From Rhopalosiphum padi (lineage: Eukaryota > Arthropoda > Insecta > Hemiptera > Aphididae), in the NCBI RefSeq assembly GCF_020882245.1, contig NC_083597.1, positions 63,404,152 to 63,468,151 of the forward strand: DNA of 64,000 nucleotides, read 5' to 3'. Made by a program: the position numbers and the translations under genes. Position 1 is the first letter of the stretch; each line of letters opens with the position of its first letter. Of this stretch, positions 51,626-64,000 are shown one piece after another. Under the pieces are notes generated by a model, which worked only from the letters and a program-made list of their open reading frames with translations, was not told the DNA's origin and made no database searches.

Positions 51626-51881
51626 CATGGGCGCCCGCAGGAAATTTATCAGGGAGAGGCATAATGATATTAAACACCAAAAAATACATTAAAAAATGTT
51701 TATTCCTAGGAAACTACAAAATGTGTTATATGAAATCAAATACCAACCCCTACACTAAAGTAAAAATATCAATGAAATGTTTATAAATCAAAATAAAAGT
51801 TAAAATGTTCAACATTCTATTTGAATTCCGGGATGGGGGCAAATGTCCCGTCTTGCCCCCCCCCCCCATCGGGCGCCCATG
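51626..51881. mobile_element. MITE with CATGGGCGCCCG ends and 8-bp duplication
   Basis: A 256-bp element has ends CATGGGCGCCCGCAGG and, reverse complemented, CATGGGCGCCCGATGG. It is flanked by CGTCTTTA (51618-51625) and TGTCTTTA (51882-51889), 7 of 8 identical. A C/G homopolymer lies just inside the right end, as in the related element at 57248. The open frame at 51817-52077 on the - strand starts outside and runs into this element, and is not a gene. Confidence 0.85.
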
Positions 51882-51889
51882 TGTCTTTA

Positions 51890-54800
51890 TCCACAGTTAT
51901 AGTTTTTTCTCTGGTTCTGGGATTACGAATTTTTAAATTATTATTTAAATCCAAACTATAATATGGTATAGTCATGTGCTCATATATGTAATAACTAATA
52001 GTTGATATCTTAATAAATAATACAATATAAAATATATCAGAATTAAATATTATCGATATATTATATTGGTTGGTCATAGCAATTATAAGTTTGTTCGATC
52101 TGAATTCGAAGATAAATCATTATGGCCATACGAAAACATATTCTGACTTCTGAGCAAAGGTAACTGATAGAATAGATGTACATTTATTTTTAAAGATACT
52201 TTATGATATATACTATATTTATTATTTATAATATTAATATATATATATTTTTATTTCGGTAGATCTGACTAATTTTTACCAAAAACATAGCTTTTAATAA
52301 GTCGATACCGACGTATCATAAAATGGTGAGAATAGATTCGCATTAGCTTAAAAACAGTCTTAATATTTAAAAAAAATCGTATTATAATTTCTAGAAAATG
52401 CTGATATGAATACCGATTTGACGATAATTCCAAATGTCTACGATTTCCTCTTTCTGAAAAACAACAAAACATAAAAATTGGCGTTATGTAAATGTTCTAA
52501 ACTATCAACTGATTTAATTGACAATTAAAATGTAAAAAAAAAAGACTAAAAGAACAAATCGTTGTTTAATAAATTCTTCGCTTTATTCAGTACTAATCTA
52601 AAATGTATTATGTATACTGTATAAGTACCTATTTCTAATTATTATTTAATGCTCAATTAATTAAGTGTTGCTGCGTTGGTATAAACACATAAGAAACATT
52701 ATGAAAAAATAACAAAATTGGTACAAACTGTTAATGAATGAATCTAATTAACTATAATAATTATTATTTAACATATTATATTGCAAAAAAAAAAACTATA
52801 AAAAATAATATATATAATTGTAAATGCAAATCTTGTTGGTAGGTTGTCATTTTGTTTAGCGATTTTTATTAACATTAATATAAATAATTATTAAAACAAT
52901 GTATCAAAAGTCACAATTTAATATAGGTATATAATTTGGAACTAAATCGTATTTTCGATTAAAATAAAATACAAAAAAAAAAAATAATATATTATGTATA
53001 AAATTAACAGCAGTTGTGAATAAAGTTTTAATGCTATATTTTGATTCGACTGTTTATATTATTAGGAACAACTATAGTATACCTAGTATTAAACATAATA
53101 TTATTATTATTTATTAAGTAGGTTTGTTATTGTTTACAAACATAATATGTAAAATATGAAAACAAATATTAGGTATACTCACATAGTCACATAAACAAAA
53201 TAGGCACCTTCATAATATGATATCTACACGGATACACATTATATAAATTATATAAGTAATTTAGTATGTATAGAATTGTAGAAGTGTAGAACTATAGTCG
53301 ACACAATTTCAGTATCTATATAGACTTTGTGCAATATATACAATATACATATTACATATTATATATTATCTATAGCGGCAATCTGCATCATAAACTGATG
53401 GCAAATGTAATAACTAGTAAATGTAGAAAAACATATTTTAAAAACAAAGAAGAGATATTATAGGCTTATTTATTACATCTCATCTACAGACTTACAACAT
53501 AACACAACAGTCTGTAAATATTACAACATACACACAACACGGAAATTGTCAACAGATACATTTTAAACATTACCTACATAATTTTAGTTTCTGGGCGTTT
53601 ATAGCTGAAGAGCCTTATTGGTTTTAGTAGTTTTACAATTATGTATTTTTCAGAAAATAGCTGTTGTAGCAATAAAATAACAAGAAAATATTTATGCAGT
53701 AACTCTATTGTTTTACTAAATTATTACCTGTTTATTATTCTGCAGTTTGTGTTTATCAGAAGCTATTAATTGTAGTATTGCATAACTAACACTAAGTATA
53801 ATAATTTTTTTTAAATTTAATATCCTATTACAATCAATATATCTATGCCAGTTAATAGTTTCCTTTTAAATATTTGATCCTGAACAATGAATTGTGACCA
53901 TTGAATAATATGGATATTTTTTTTAAGCAGAAATAGTCAAAAATCTTCACTATATTAGTATCTATTTATTTTATAAAAGATTTATTGACTACTTTTATTT
54001 TAACGTGACTAGTATAATACTGAGTTGGCTATATATAGATTTAGATGTATTATATTATGCCTATTGTGGGCTATAACTTACAATGGTTATAACACTATTG
54101 TGTGTATTAATTTTTTAATTTTTTTTATGATTTATTTAATTTTTAATATCATTCAAATGTTTCATATTATAATGTTCGTAGTTGTACAAACTATTCAACT
54201 ATACGTATTATTATACCTATTATAATAATATATACCTATTCAGTTAAAATGTCTAAAACGTTATTATGCGTGCAATTGCCAATTATACTTGTATTTATAA
54301 ATGTCTGTGTAATTAATAATCGTGTAGCTTTTTACGCTTTTTTTTATGTAGATAGCAATCATAGAAATCATATTTGTAAATGAATATAACCAATGAAAAT
54401 GTATATACTATTGACTATTGTACAATGCACAGTTGCACCTTACTAATATAGACAGTATAGGCACCTACCAACTATAAAGTCACATTATTATATAATATTA
54501 TGATATATGTAGTGCGTACATTATTGAATTTAACAAATAATACACCAAGTGCAGACAACCTCTCTCGTGTAGAATATAATATATTGTATCGATGCTATTT
54601 ATAAACTATACATATAATATACAGATCGCATAATATAGTATATCAGGTTAGTTGTTATACAATAACCACGATCTACATCACCGCTGAACCTTGCAATGCA
54701 CACATCAAATATTATGATAGAGAAATACAACGCTCTAGACGTCTAGACCATCATTTTTTCCTTCCTTTGATGAGTATATTACATACGAGTATAGTGAGCA

Positions 54801-55867
54801 CACGTTATTCCAATTATGTGTTATATACACCGTTATGGAGTAGGAACGAACAATAGAATTTGCCCCTTTCCTCCGCGGTCTATCCACAGTTTGTGCAAAT
54901 TATGATGTATACAACTTTTGTAGTTTTTTTTTTATTTTCAAAGAAACTCATCTCGACCAAAAATGGTATTTTACTTAATATTTTGTATGGTTATTAAGCA
55001 TAAAGATAATATGATCTAAGTATATAGTATATTTGGCACATTTTAAGTTATAGAAGGGTTTAAACGTGATTCGTTTTAAAACTGAATAATTTTTAATTAT
55101 AAAACGGTAAAAAAATATATGTATAAAATTACTACATAATGTATAAAAAGTATACGTACATACTTAGTTTCATACTTAATTTCGTACATTTTTTTTATTT
55201 CTTAAACATTATCAATCATTATCATTTGTTATAGGATTATTATGCATCATTTTAGTATACTATATAGATAATCTCTTTAACCATCGATTAGTTAGAAGAA
55301 TTAATTGTTTCATTTTTATATTTATTTTCACACGTGGATAATTTCATTAATTAAATCATTACCTATACGGGGAGTGTACGGGCTATGAATTCTAACTTAT
55401 AATGCTTACAGACATTAAATTTAAATTATTTTTTTAAGATTTTCCAAAAAAAAAAAATTAGTAGCTTGAAGATTCAAAGTGAACAAAAAATTCAGCTATT
55501 AGCTATAGCCTATAATAGTAAATGGTATGTGTACGGTGACAGGAGGAGTGTTATCAATACGCTAAATTTAACGGTTTTCTTGTATTGTATTATTTTATAG
55601 AAACATACAGTGAACGGTCGCACAGATTATAATTATTTTTAGGTATATTAGTTACAACTGATATCCACTGAAATCTTGTAAATTATATACATAAGGGTTA
55701 TGTATAGGCATCAGGTTGGTATGAGTTTCGAATATTTATTATAGTTATTATATTATATCATATTCTGATTTTAACATACTTTCAAATTGATATTTGATAA
55801 TATTTTTTATACTATTTATGAAGTATTCTGTAGTAATAAACTTCTATTTTTTAAATGAGAACGGCCC
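51890..55867. other. Gene desert, part 3
   Basis: AT-rich sequence with no exon, RNA gene or bounded transposon that I can support. Confidence 0.4.
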
Positions 55868-56250
55868 TTTTAGATTTTGAGTGGAGCGATGAATGTATTG
55901 ATTTTACAAAGATGTTTTTTTTTGTGTCTGGAGACACTTAGTAAAAAAAGTGCTTCGATTTTCAACTTCAATTTCTTTTCTGGTAGGAAAATAAATCTAG
56001 TTGATACTTTGGTGGGAGAGGGGGGAAGGAGTACAAAGTTAAAAAAAATGTTAATGCTTTTCTTAATAATTAGGTAAAACGGAGATTTTTATGTAAAATC
56101 AGTTTATAAATCGATTTTTTTATTTTATTGAATTTAAAAAACAAATAACCGTAGATAGGTACGTAGATAATTTAAATTTTAACCGAACATATTATAATTT
56201 TCAAAATATTTTGATTCTTTTTAAGCTATTTAAAGTCGTATTTTCTATTA
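55868..56250 (+). repeat. Dispersed repeat, copy 2
   Basis: Collinear with 20489-20900: TTTTAGATTTTGAGTGGAGC head, TGAATGTATTGATTTTAC, a G-rich block, TAAATCGATTTTTTTATTTT and CAAAATATTTTGATT. A weaker relative with TTTTAGATTCTAACGATGTG lies at 63096-63250. The open frame within this copy (55877-56077) carries no domain. Confidence 0.6.
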
Positions 56251-57239
56251 TTTTTTTGTTTTTTTTTTTATTAATGCTAATAAAAAATAATATAAAATTT
56301 CATGGGGGAATTTAAAACTTTTATGTATAATATTATATTTAATAAGCACAATGACTTTTTCAAAATATTTAGATTTATTTTATATTATTGCTTATTTTTT
56401 ATATCACGACAAATTCACACTGTTCTATCATAAATCAGTACTGACTCAAATACTCAATAGTTTATAACAATAGTATATGATATAAATATGCATACTATTA
56501 TAATAATTATAATTTAATATTATATTATAAATGCGATGTTTTTTTTTAAAAAATTAATTCAACATTGAACCTATCGTATTACTAATAGTAAAATAAATTA
56601 CCATAATAGGAATATAAAATATAAATATATCAATATCATAAAATATACTTATAGTAATATACTAATATATACAGAGGCTGCAGGCCGTTTTCACTCAGAA
56701 TGGTTTTTCGTATGTAAGTTTTTATTGAGTTCAAAATATGTAATACATACCTACTTTACAGTGACTTACTATCATTGAGTAAGTGGTGCACTTGAACACT
56801 TGCTGAACAACAAAGTGGTTATCTTTTTCCCCCTTTTTTTATTAATAATTATTAAGCAAATGAGTTTTTTGATCATTTAGATGTATCTTAATCAAAATTC
56901 GAATAGACAGATTTTGAGTCATTAGGCTGTATATTATATTATAGCGTACAAAATACGATTATATTTCTTACTAATGGCTTTTAATTTAAAATAATATTTA
57001 TATAATATTTAGTTTAGTATAGACGTGCAGTAAGTAATCGGTAATATTTTTGGATTCTTGAACCACATTCGAAAATTAAAAAAAAAAACTTTATAGTTCC
57101 TACCTATAATTCTATCAACTATATGGTTGCTATTTTACTTAAGCCGTCACAAATATTTTATGGAAATAATCATATATCATTCCTCTGCAGTAAACTACCT
57201 ATCAGTTTTAGATTAACCTAGATTACCACACACAATGGG
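56251..57239. other. AT-rich intergenic DNA
   Basis: Nothing supportable seen between the dispersed repeat and the next MITE. Confidence 0.4.
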
Positions 57240-57247
57240 GTGGTCAT

Positions 57248-57854
57248 CATAGGCGCAAATAGTGTTTGAGATTTGGGGGGGGGGGCTGAAGCCCTAGCTA
57301 CTGAATGAAGCATTGAAGCATTTATACAGGTAATTAACACCTAAAAAAATTTTTAGTACAACATTTAGGTATATCGTATACTGCTTACTTAATTACAATA
57401 TTGACAGAAAATAAAACTTACTAAACATTTTTTTTAAATGTGCTATTTCATCTAGTTATAATAGTTGTCAAAATTATATTTATAATGTATAATATACATT
57501 ATACATTTATACACCACATAATTTTCAGGAAAACGTATAATAGCCAAATGGTATATCAATATGAGCTGCAACAATAGACTCCGTAATAAGAATGCTTATT
57601 ATTCTTAGTTCTTGGTAGGTATTATGGTTTATGGCTACAAATCTACAATGTACAATAATAATAAAAATAATACCACGATAAATAAAATTTCATTTACGAA
57701 TTACGTAATCTTAAAAATACGAACACGAATTTTGCATCATAAACTATAATAATACTGATAAAGCTTAAAAAAAAATTAGGAAATGTTTACGGGTGGGCTA
57801 TTGACGTGTTTGGGGGGGCTTAGCCCCTAAAGTCCGCCCTTATTTGCGCCTATG
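57248..57854. mobile_element. MITE with CATAGGCGCAAATA ends and 8-bp duplication
   Basis: A 607-bp element has ends CATAGGCGCAAATAGTG and, reverse complemented, CATAGGCGCAAATAAGG. It is flanked by GTGGTCAT (57240-57247) and GTGGTCAG (57855-57862), 7 of 8 identical. Poly-G runs and GCCC/AGCCCC words sit inside both ends (GGGGCTGAAGCCC on the left, GGGGCTTAGCCCC on the right). No transposase frame. The same terminal theme occurs in the elements at 15235 and 51626. Confidence 0.85.
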
Positions 57855-58194
57855 GTGGTCAGCACTCTGTGACATACGTAAGACAAACGCTTATTCAATG
57901 ATACAAATACAAATTATGGCAAATCAACAAAGTTATCAAATATTAGCGATAAGTTATAACAAACATTTTGTGAAGAAAAAAATAATGAAATTATTCATCA
58001 ATAAATTAATATTATCGTCATCAATCCAAGAAAATAATTTTAAAATGGATTTCGCTAGTCAATCGAATAATATTCAAATATAATCAACTTAATTATTTTA
58101 TAATTTATCAAAACACTATTGTTTTTCTATTATAGAAATGTTTAGTAAAAGATAAAATGTTAACATAAATTATTATTGAAGTTTAATTTCGGGA

Positions 58195-58315
58195 CAGTTA
58201 TTGACGTTATAGTCTTATTGACCGTCTTTAAATATTTTTTCGGGACAGCTGGTCGCTGGACGATACATTTAAAACTAGTACAGTCCCGACCAAACTAGGC
58301 CATATGGCAACCCTA
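58195..58315. mobile_element. hAT-type terminal fragment (AGGGTTGCCATA type)
   Basis: The right end, reverse complemented, starts TAGGGTTGCCATATGG and continues with TTGGTCGGGACTG and GCTGTCCCG. This matches the widespread hAT terminus CAGGGTTGCCA followed by GGGAC/GTCCC words. Two TTTCGGGACAG copies occur inside. The left end was not located. Confidence 0.5.
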
Positions 58316-59859
58316 ACTTACTTTATCAGATTTTTTTTATTATTATTTATATAAAGGCTTCAATTACTTCGATCACTAAGTTTAGGGTAAAATGTATATA
58401 CTACGAATATAATAACTTTTTAGTTTTTACAATATTAGAGATAACAAATGATATTTATAGTTATAACTTATAGTTACAATTTTTTTATCTAAATTTATTA
58501 ATTTGAAAAATTTAAAAATATTGGCGATATTGTATTCATTGAAGGCTTTTTTGATTAACGCAATATTGTTGAGTAAAAGACACGATATAACATAATTTGG
58601 GAAAATTAATAATTATGTGTGCAAAGGGAGGTCAAGTCTTAAGTGTGCCAAGAAATATTGGGCTTCTTAGTTAACAAATAGAAATGCATGAGACAGGAGT
58701 AGCTTATTCTGGCTCTGTTTACAATAATTTGCTCTCATTTATAGATGAGTTGTCCGGATATGCCCATTTGGTTACTGTATTCTTGTCTTCTTGATGTTCT
58801 TCAGTTTATTGTTATCTGTAATAGAATCCTAGTTGTTTTATCATGGTTTTATGATCAGTTTTTTTTTTTTTTTTATCAGATTTTTACATTAGATCCGCCT
58901 TATATTAAACTCGTACATACAGTATTTATGTGAAATTTGTACTCCCTATAATGAAATAACAACATTTTTGTTTTTATAAATGTGAACTTTATTATATTTT
59001 TAATTCTTACTATAAAAACACATTGTTCTGATCGTATTTTGTTTGTTATTACTTATTTGTTTGATAGTTTCCATATAAAAATAGTTTGTTTTGACATCAC
59101 TTGTTCTAATAAAGGACTTATTCAATTTGTAATATCGGGAGACGATAGAATTAATTCCCCATCCTCCCGGAGGTAAACAATTGTACAATATTGTACCTTT
59201 ATAATTGTTTTTTTTTCGTGATTCATAAATTTATTGATTATTGCTTAATGTTTAAATTTGTTTAATAGTTAACAAATTTTTTTATGTTCCTACAGGACTT
59301 AAAAAAGATCATGTGGGTTGGGATCTAACTATATTTTTTAATATATTTTATTTAAAATTAAAATATATTTATTGTTACGTGATTATCATGATATATTTAA
59401 TACAATAACTAAACGAAAAAAATTTAAAGTTGAGTGTTTTATTTTTCGATATTATATAATATTATTACCTAGAATATTATAAGTAGCTAGGTATCTTATT
59501 TCGTTTAATTGATTTTCGGTGTAGAAATATAGAATTGATAAATTAGCTATACTCGAACAGTCGAACTTAAACTTCTCAAGTATATTAGTAAATTATAATA
59601 TATTAATATACTTTTAAATAGTTTCCCGTTCAGCTACTAAACTATTATTTTATTATTATGTTTTTTTTTTTGTTTTTGTAACAAAATTAAAATGATCTGA
59701 ATCGGGCAATAATTAAATTTAGATAGATAGGCTGTATCTATGACAAATTACAAATTGAAGGTGTAAATGTATTATGCATATTATAGTCACTAACAATCGT
59801 GGATAAATGTGTGGAAATAATTGAATTGGTAATTCTAGTAAGTATTAGACTCGCGAATT
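58316..59859. other. AT-rich intergenic DNA
   Basis: No exon or bounded repeat recognised. Confidence 0.4.
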
Positions 59860-60098
59860 GGTTTCCGTGAAGGTCTTCGTCGATGCGTTTGTAGGTCACA
59901 CGCTGCGACTGGCCGCTTGGGGCACGTCGGTCAGCCGGCCGGGGCGGATAGCGAGTCATCCACACCGCCGTGCCGGTGTTATGTTTTTTTTTTTTTTTTG
60001 TTGAACCTTTCATTTTACGAAGCAGTGATTGTGATAGTCTTATCATTCTCGTGTGATCCGTCTGATGCTCGTCGTGTTCGTCCTCGTCGTATCTAACC
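59860..60098 (+). promoter_or_regulatory. GC-rich promoter or leader region of a right-edge gene
   Basis: A sharp GC- and CpG-rich patch (GGCCGCTTGGGGCACGTCGG, GCCGGCCGGGGCGG) is followed by a T run and a pyrimidine/CG-rich leader (CGTCGTGTTCGTCCTCGTCG). This resembles the start of a gene. It sits directly upstream of the ATG and donor at 60221-60266. The - strand open frame through it (59738-60046) contains a Lys run from the T tract and is judged a shadow. Confidence 0.45.
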
Positions 60099-60189
60099 GG
60101 AATTTTAAAATCATAATAATAATATTATTATTACAATATATACTTATACCTGTTAGTAATTTTTTTTTGCACGATCGTCGGTGGTAAAA

Positions 60190-60240
60190 ATGAAACAACT
60201 AATACAATACAACCGATTAAATGACTTCACTACACGGTGA
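60190..60240 (+). promoter_or_regulatory. Upstream ORF overlapping the candidate start
   Basis: An ATG at 60190 with A at -3 opens a 16-codon frame (MKQLIQYNRLNDFTTR) that ends at TGA 60238-60240, overlapping the ATG at 60221 in another frame. If the transcript model is right, it could reduce initiation at the main start. Confidence 0.35.
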
Positions 60241-60266
60241 ATTAGACGTGAACGTCGAACATGAAG
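60221..60266 (+). CDS. Candidate first coding exon of a gene leaving the window
   Basis: ATG 60221 opens MTSLHGELDVNVEHE plus one base and is cut by a perfect GTATGT donor at 60267. The acidic peptide, the donor and the CpG-rich leader upstream together suggest the 5' end of a real gene whose intron 1 fills the rest of the window. No further exon was recognised up to 64000. The product cannot be named from 15 residues. The context of this ATG is weak (T at -3), and the upstream frame at 60190 competes with it. Confidence 0.4.
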
Positions 60267-63200
60267 GTATGTTATTAGCGAGTTTATAATGGTTATTACT
60301 TATTACGTACTTATTGTGGTTTGTATATCACATCATACATGAGTGAGGGTTGGTTATTGTGTGTTATTAAAAGTATGCACCTATGTTTTACATTCTGGAT
60401 CATTTTCACGGTGTGAACGCATAACAACACCGCTAAACACATTTTATGGGTATCATTATTCTTTCAAAAATTATACACAATGGTTATTTAATAAGAGTAT
60501 TGATTAGTAATGATGAATTATAGTTCTACTTGGTTGAATAAGTATTTTAATAATGTTTACGCATATATACCTATTTGTTTTTATTGTATATATTTACATC
60601 TAATTTAAGCATTACTATTTCAATTTGAATTATACCTATTTGGAAAATTCATCATAAAATATTCAATTCTAAGATATAATTAATAATATTTATTTATCAT
60701 TTTTAAAATAATATACCTATTATATTGTACAGTAAGTTAAAAATTAACTCCATATAACTAAAGTTAAGTTAACATGTTATAGTATATTGGTACTTAAATA
60801 CTTGATAGTCAATAGACTATTAAAATATCATATTAATTTCTGTTACTAAAGTTTAGATGTCACTAATATGTATAATTATTATTTAATATGTTATTCATTT
60901 GTGACTTACGTACTTGGGAAGAAATATATTGAACCGTATTTATACTAATTTGGGTTTCAAATTCCAGGTAGATACCATAAAGTTTGTTTTATGTTTAAAA
61001 TGTTTAATTTGCAATTGTAATTTCTATTTTTTGTGATATTGTTGAAAAAAATAATAACTTAGGTACCTTTTAGCAAAATGCTAATGTTTTAGATAGTATT
61101 GATATAGGTTTTTGTTTAAAATTAACTTTTGGTATGTAGGATTATTAAAATAATATGATAAGTAAACAAAATACTTGAATATCATATTATATTTATAAAT
61201 TAATTAATATATCTATTTAAATTTATAATTAAACAGTCTACATCATTAATTATCTTTATCATTTATTAGTTCTCTAAAGAGTTTCATTTTTTTATATTAG
61301 AATACAGATCAATTATTGTTACCAAATTATCATAACTACTATTGTAGTATTATAAAAATAATTGCTTGCTATACTAAATCACTTATCAATAATTAGGTAA
61401 TATAATAGCATTGCAAATCCTAGGATATGTTACACGCTATACCTTTATTGATTAAATAAATTACTAAATTTTGATATTATCATCTAATCAAAAATATTTA
61501 AGTATGTACTTATGTTACCTTATATTAATACTGTTGTTCTATGTCATAAATATGTCATAAATATGTTTATTAAAATTATTAAGTACAAAATCTAATAAAT
61601 ATCAATATGTTTTTAATAGAAAAATGACAGATAAACATTCTTATTATTATAAACGCTATAATCTAATAGCTGTTATAATAAACTGTTATATTTTTGTTTT
61701 AAATTATTTTATATTGTCTATTTACTTAAACATTTAAATTTTATGAAAGTCTCATTAATTTAGTGTTTTATTTAATAGAGCACTTAAGTGGGAGGATATA
61801 ACTTTCACCGTGCCTTAACTTTTTTGTATGTTAATTTAATGGCCTGTGTAGGCATTTTTTCAATACATAGGTATTTTAGTTTTGATTAATTTATAAAACA
61901 ATTATTAATAAGCTACAATTAATTATAAATTTTCATTTGTCGATGTTAAGAATAATAATACTAGATTAATACTGATAATTAATAGTTTATTTGATAATTC
62001 CATATATTTGATTTTAAATTGTTTTTTACATAACATTTTATTATAATTAATTAATATAACTTTTCAAGACAACTAAATTTATCATAGTTTTTGTGGCTTC
62101 ACCCCTTACAGTAATATATGGTGTAGGTACTTAAAATTGTTAAATCCCTCCTTCACTGAGCTTCAAATATGTTATTGTTAGAATTAAGCTACCTAAATAT
62201 AAAGTTGAATAAGAAGTGTCTACTATGAAATGTTTTTATATTAATTATATTAATCCTAAATACTAATACTAAATATGAGTACTATGTTTTGGTACTCAAT
62301 AGTCAATATCTATATAATTTTTAGTGTTACCATGACATAAAGTATACAATTTGAAACTGAAATAGTACTTATTTAAAGGATTATATATAAATTAAAGTCA
62401 TTAAACATATATATATATATATATATATATATTTTAACTCAGTTAAACTACTAAGAATCTCTTTTACTCAAAGACCAATGGCCCTAGAAGATAGCAGACA
62501 ATAATAGATACTTAATTTTATTTGTACATTTAATACACCATGACTATTGAGTTAGTGATGTGGAAAAATAGGTATATATATATATTTTACCTTGTTGGTA
62601 TTCTACTCATCCAATACAATTTGGTACAATTACTTCTATTTTTTGTCTCTTGGCGCATTTCATTAAGTCTGTATTATACATATTTTTCATGTTTCATTAT
62701 TCAATGTACCTACTTATATTTTGTTGTTTGTATCATTGTTGTTAAAAATCCCTGTGGCGAATTTTTTTAATTAGTCGTTTGTTTGATTATTGTTTTGTTT
62801 TTTTTTTGAGAATTAACATCTCCTGTTGCCATTATATTATTACTTTTTATTTTGAAAAAAATATAGTTTTAAAAACATAACTTAGATTTTAGATTTTCTA
62901 TATTACTTATTGTAAGCCATATATTCATAAATGTATTAAATGTAATAAGTAGTTAATAATTTAAATAATAATATTAAAATAGTTTGTGACTAACTTTATT
63001 ATTACCACACATAAATAAGTTAAAAACCTATAATTAAATAAGGCAGTATTCTTTTTTGCCTTATTTTATTTACTTTTTAAATAGTTAGTCAGCAATTTTA
63101 GATTCTAACGATGTGAGGAAGTGATTGATTTTAAAATTATTATCCTTTGTTTTTTTTTTTACAATAATTTCACTTTTTGAGGGTAGAAAAAGTTTAAACA

Positions 63201-64000
63201 TCCATGCTGCACTTATTTAGATTAATTTTGAAAAAAAGTTTTAACTACTTACTTTAGAATATAATTTTTTAAATTGTCTATAAGTTTTCCAAGAAAATAT
63301 GTTTGCAAGCCATCTGGTATATCTGATATGTATTCAAACAGATTATCAATTATAAATCGAGATTTGCTTTAATTTATTTTTACAAGTGTAATAATAAAAT
63401 TGTTACTATTATGGATACTATTATAAATACTTATATCACTATATTATCATGCATTTTACTGAATGAAGTGAGACTAGTGATCAATATAGAAATCGCTGTT
63501 TTGGTAATCTTTTAAAATTAAAAAAGTAATTTAAGTGTGACTAATGGATGGCTTCTTAATCATGTAACTTCAATTTATGTTTTTCTCCCTTTAATAATGA
63601 TGTAATATATATATACATATTTTAGTATTTTGCATATTCCATTTAAATTAAAAAAAAACAACTATAGATTTGACTGTATTTTTTCATTTTGGTTATATTT
63701 AGGGCCATAATTTTTAAAATTATCATTATATTTAAACAAATTATAAAAACGTAATTATTTTAGAACTCATTTATAACCAACAGAAAATTACATTCTAGAA
63801 TAGTATTATAGGTGCTTTATGAATGTTTTGTGGTTGAGTGGTTGGAAATCTACAGTTTAAATTATGGCAAAATGTATTTATTCTAGTATAATGATTAGAC
63901 ATGTCAAATCCCTGCAGATATTTATACCATATTGTAACTTCCTATAGCACTTTCTATAGCCTATTAGCACTTAATGTTGGAAAATGGAATACCAACGCTA
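60267..64000. other. Probable long first intron, AT-rich
   Basis: No coding exon found on the + strand. Contains a (TA)n tract at 62406-62432 and a divergent copy of the dispersed repeat near 63096-63250. The 76-codon frame at 62540-62770 has no domain. Confidence 0.35.
62406..62432. repeat. (TA)n microsatellite
   Basis: An alternating A/T tract of about 13 units. Confidence 0.8.

Noticed and set aside
51817..52077. 86-codon open frame on the - strand
   Set aside because: It runs into the MITE at 51626-51881, including its C/G homopolymer. No domain.
59738..60046. 102-codon frame on the - strand
   Set aside because: It includes a lysine run from a T homopolymer and overlaps the GC-rich leader of a + strand gene. 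No domain recognised.
1..64000. CRISPR arrays, operons, tRNA or rRNA genes
   Set aside because: None was seen. The window is eukaryotic with spliced genes, and no cloverleaf or rRNA segment was recognised by eye; a covariance-model scan was not possible here.

Overview
The window is nuclear DNA of an insect, most likely an aphid or close relative. It is very A+T-rich and gene-poor. Genes have many short GT-AG introns, the intergenic DNA is crowded with GGTACC/TAGGTA-type words and small DNA transposons, and no bacterial signals are seen. The aphid assignment is inferred from base composition and repeat style, not from a diagnostic marker.

Three complete protein-coding genes can be assembled. 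(1) On the + strand at 11952-18423, a 14-exon gene encodes mitochondrial elongation factor G2 (GFM2/EF-G2mt, 737 aa), the GTPase that recycles mitochondrial ribosomes. (2) and (3) On the - strand at 23636-27841 and 29868-34997, two tandem paralogues encode secreted CLIP-domain trypsin-like serine proteases (376 and 373 aa). They share seven exons with identical phases. Both keep the catalytic triad, but their zymogen-activation sites are unusual and differ from each other. The duplication also covers upstream non-coding DNA, and the 3' ends look recently homogenised. A fourth gene probably starts at the right edge (+ strand, GC-rich leader from about 59860, candidate first coding exon 60221-60266) and runs out of the window. 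GC-rich islands at about 370-1050 and 6840-7190 look like promoter or leader regions of genes I cannot otherwise see.

Layout: 1-1050 GC-rich island; 1050-11950 AT-rich intergenic DNA with a promoter-like patch near 6.9 kb and hAT-type elements at about 4.9-5.7 and 8.57-9.03 kb; 11952-18423 GFM2, whose introns carry a nested pair of elements and a decayed foldback element; 18.5-23.6 kb intergenic with a dispersed repeat; 23.6-36.2 kb protease tandem array; 36.2-59.8 kb a long gene desert with a 601-bp foldback element and two further small elements with CAT-GGCGC ends; 59.86-64 kb start of a gene and its long first intron.

The two proteases presumably act together in an extracellular cascade (immunity, melanisation or development). 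GFM2 is functionally unrelated. The clearest non-genic signal is a set of small non-autonomous elements, most with 8-bp target-site duplications that can be read directly, sharing CAT(A/G)GGCG termini.
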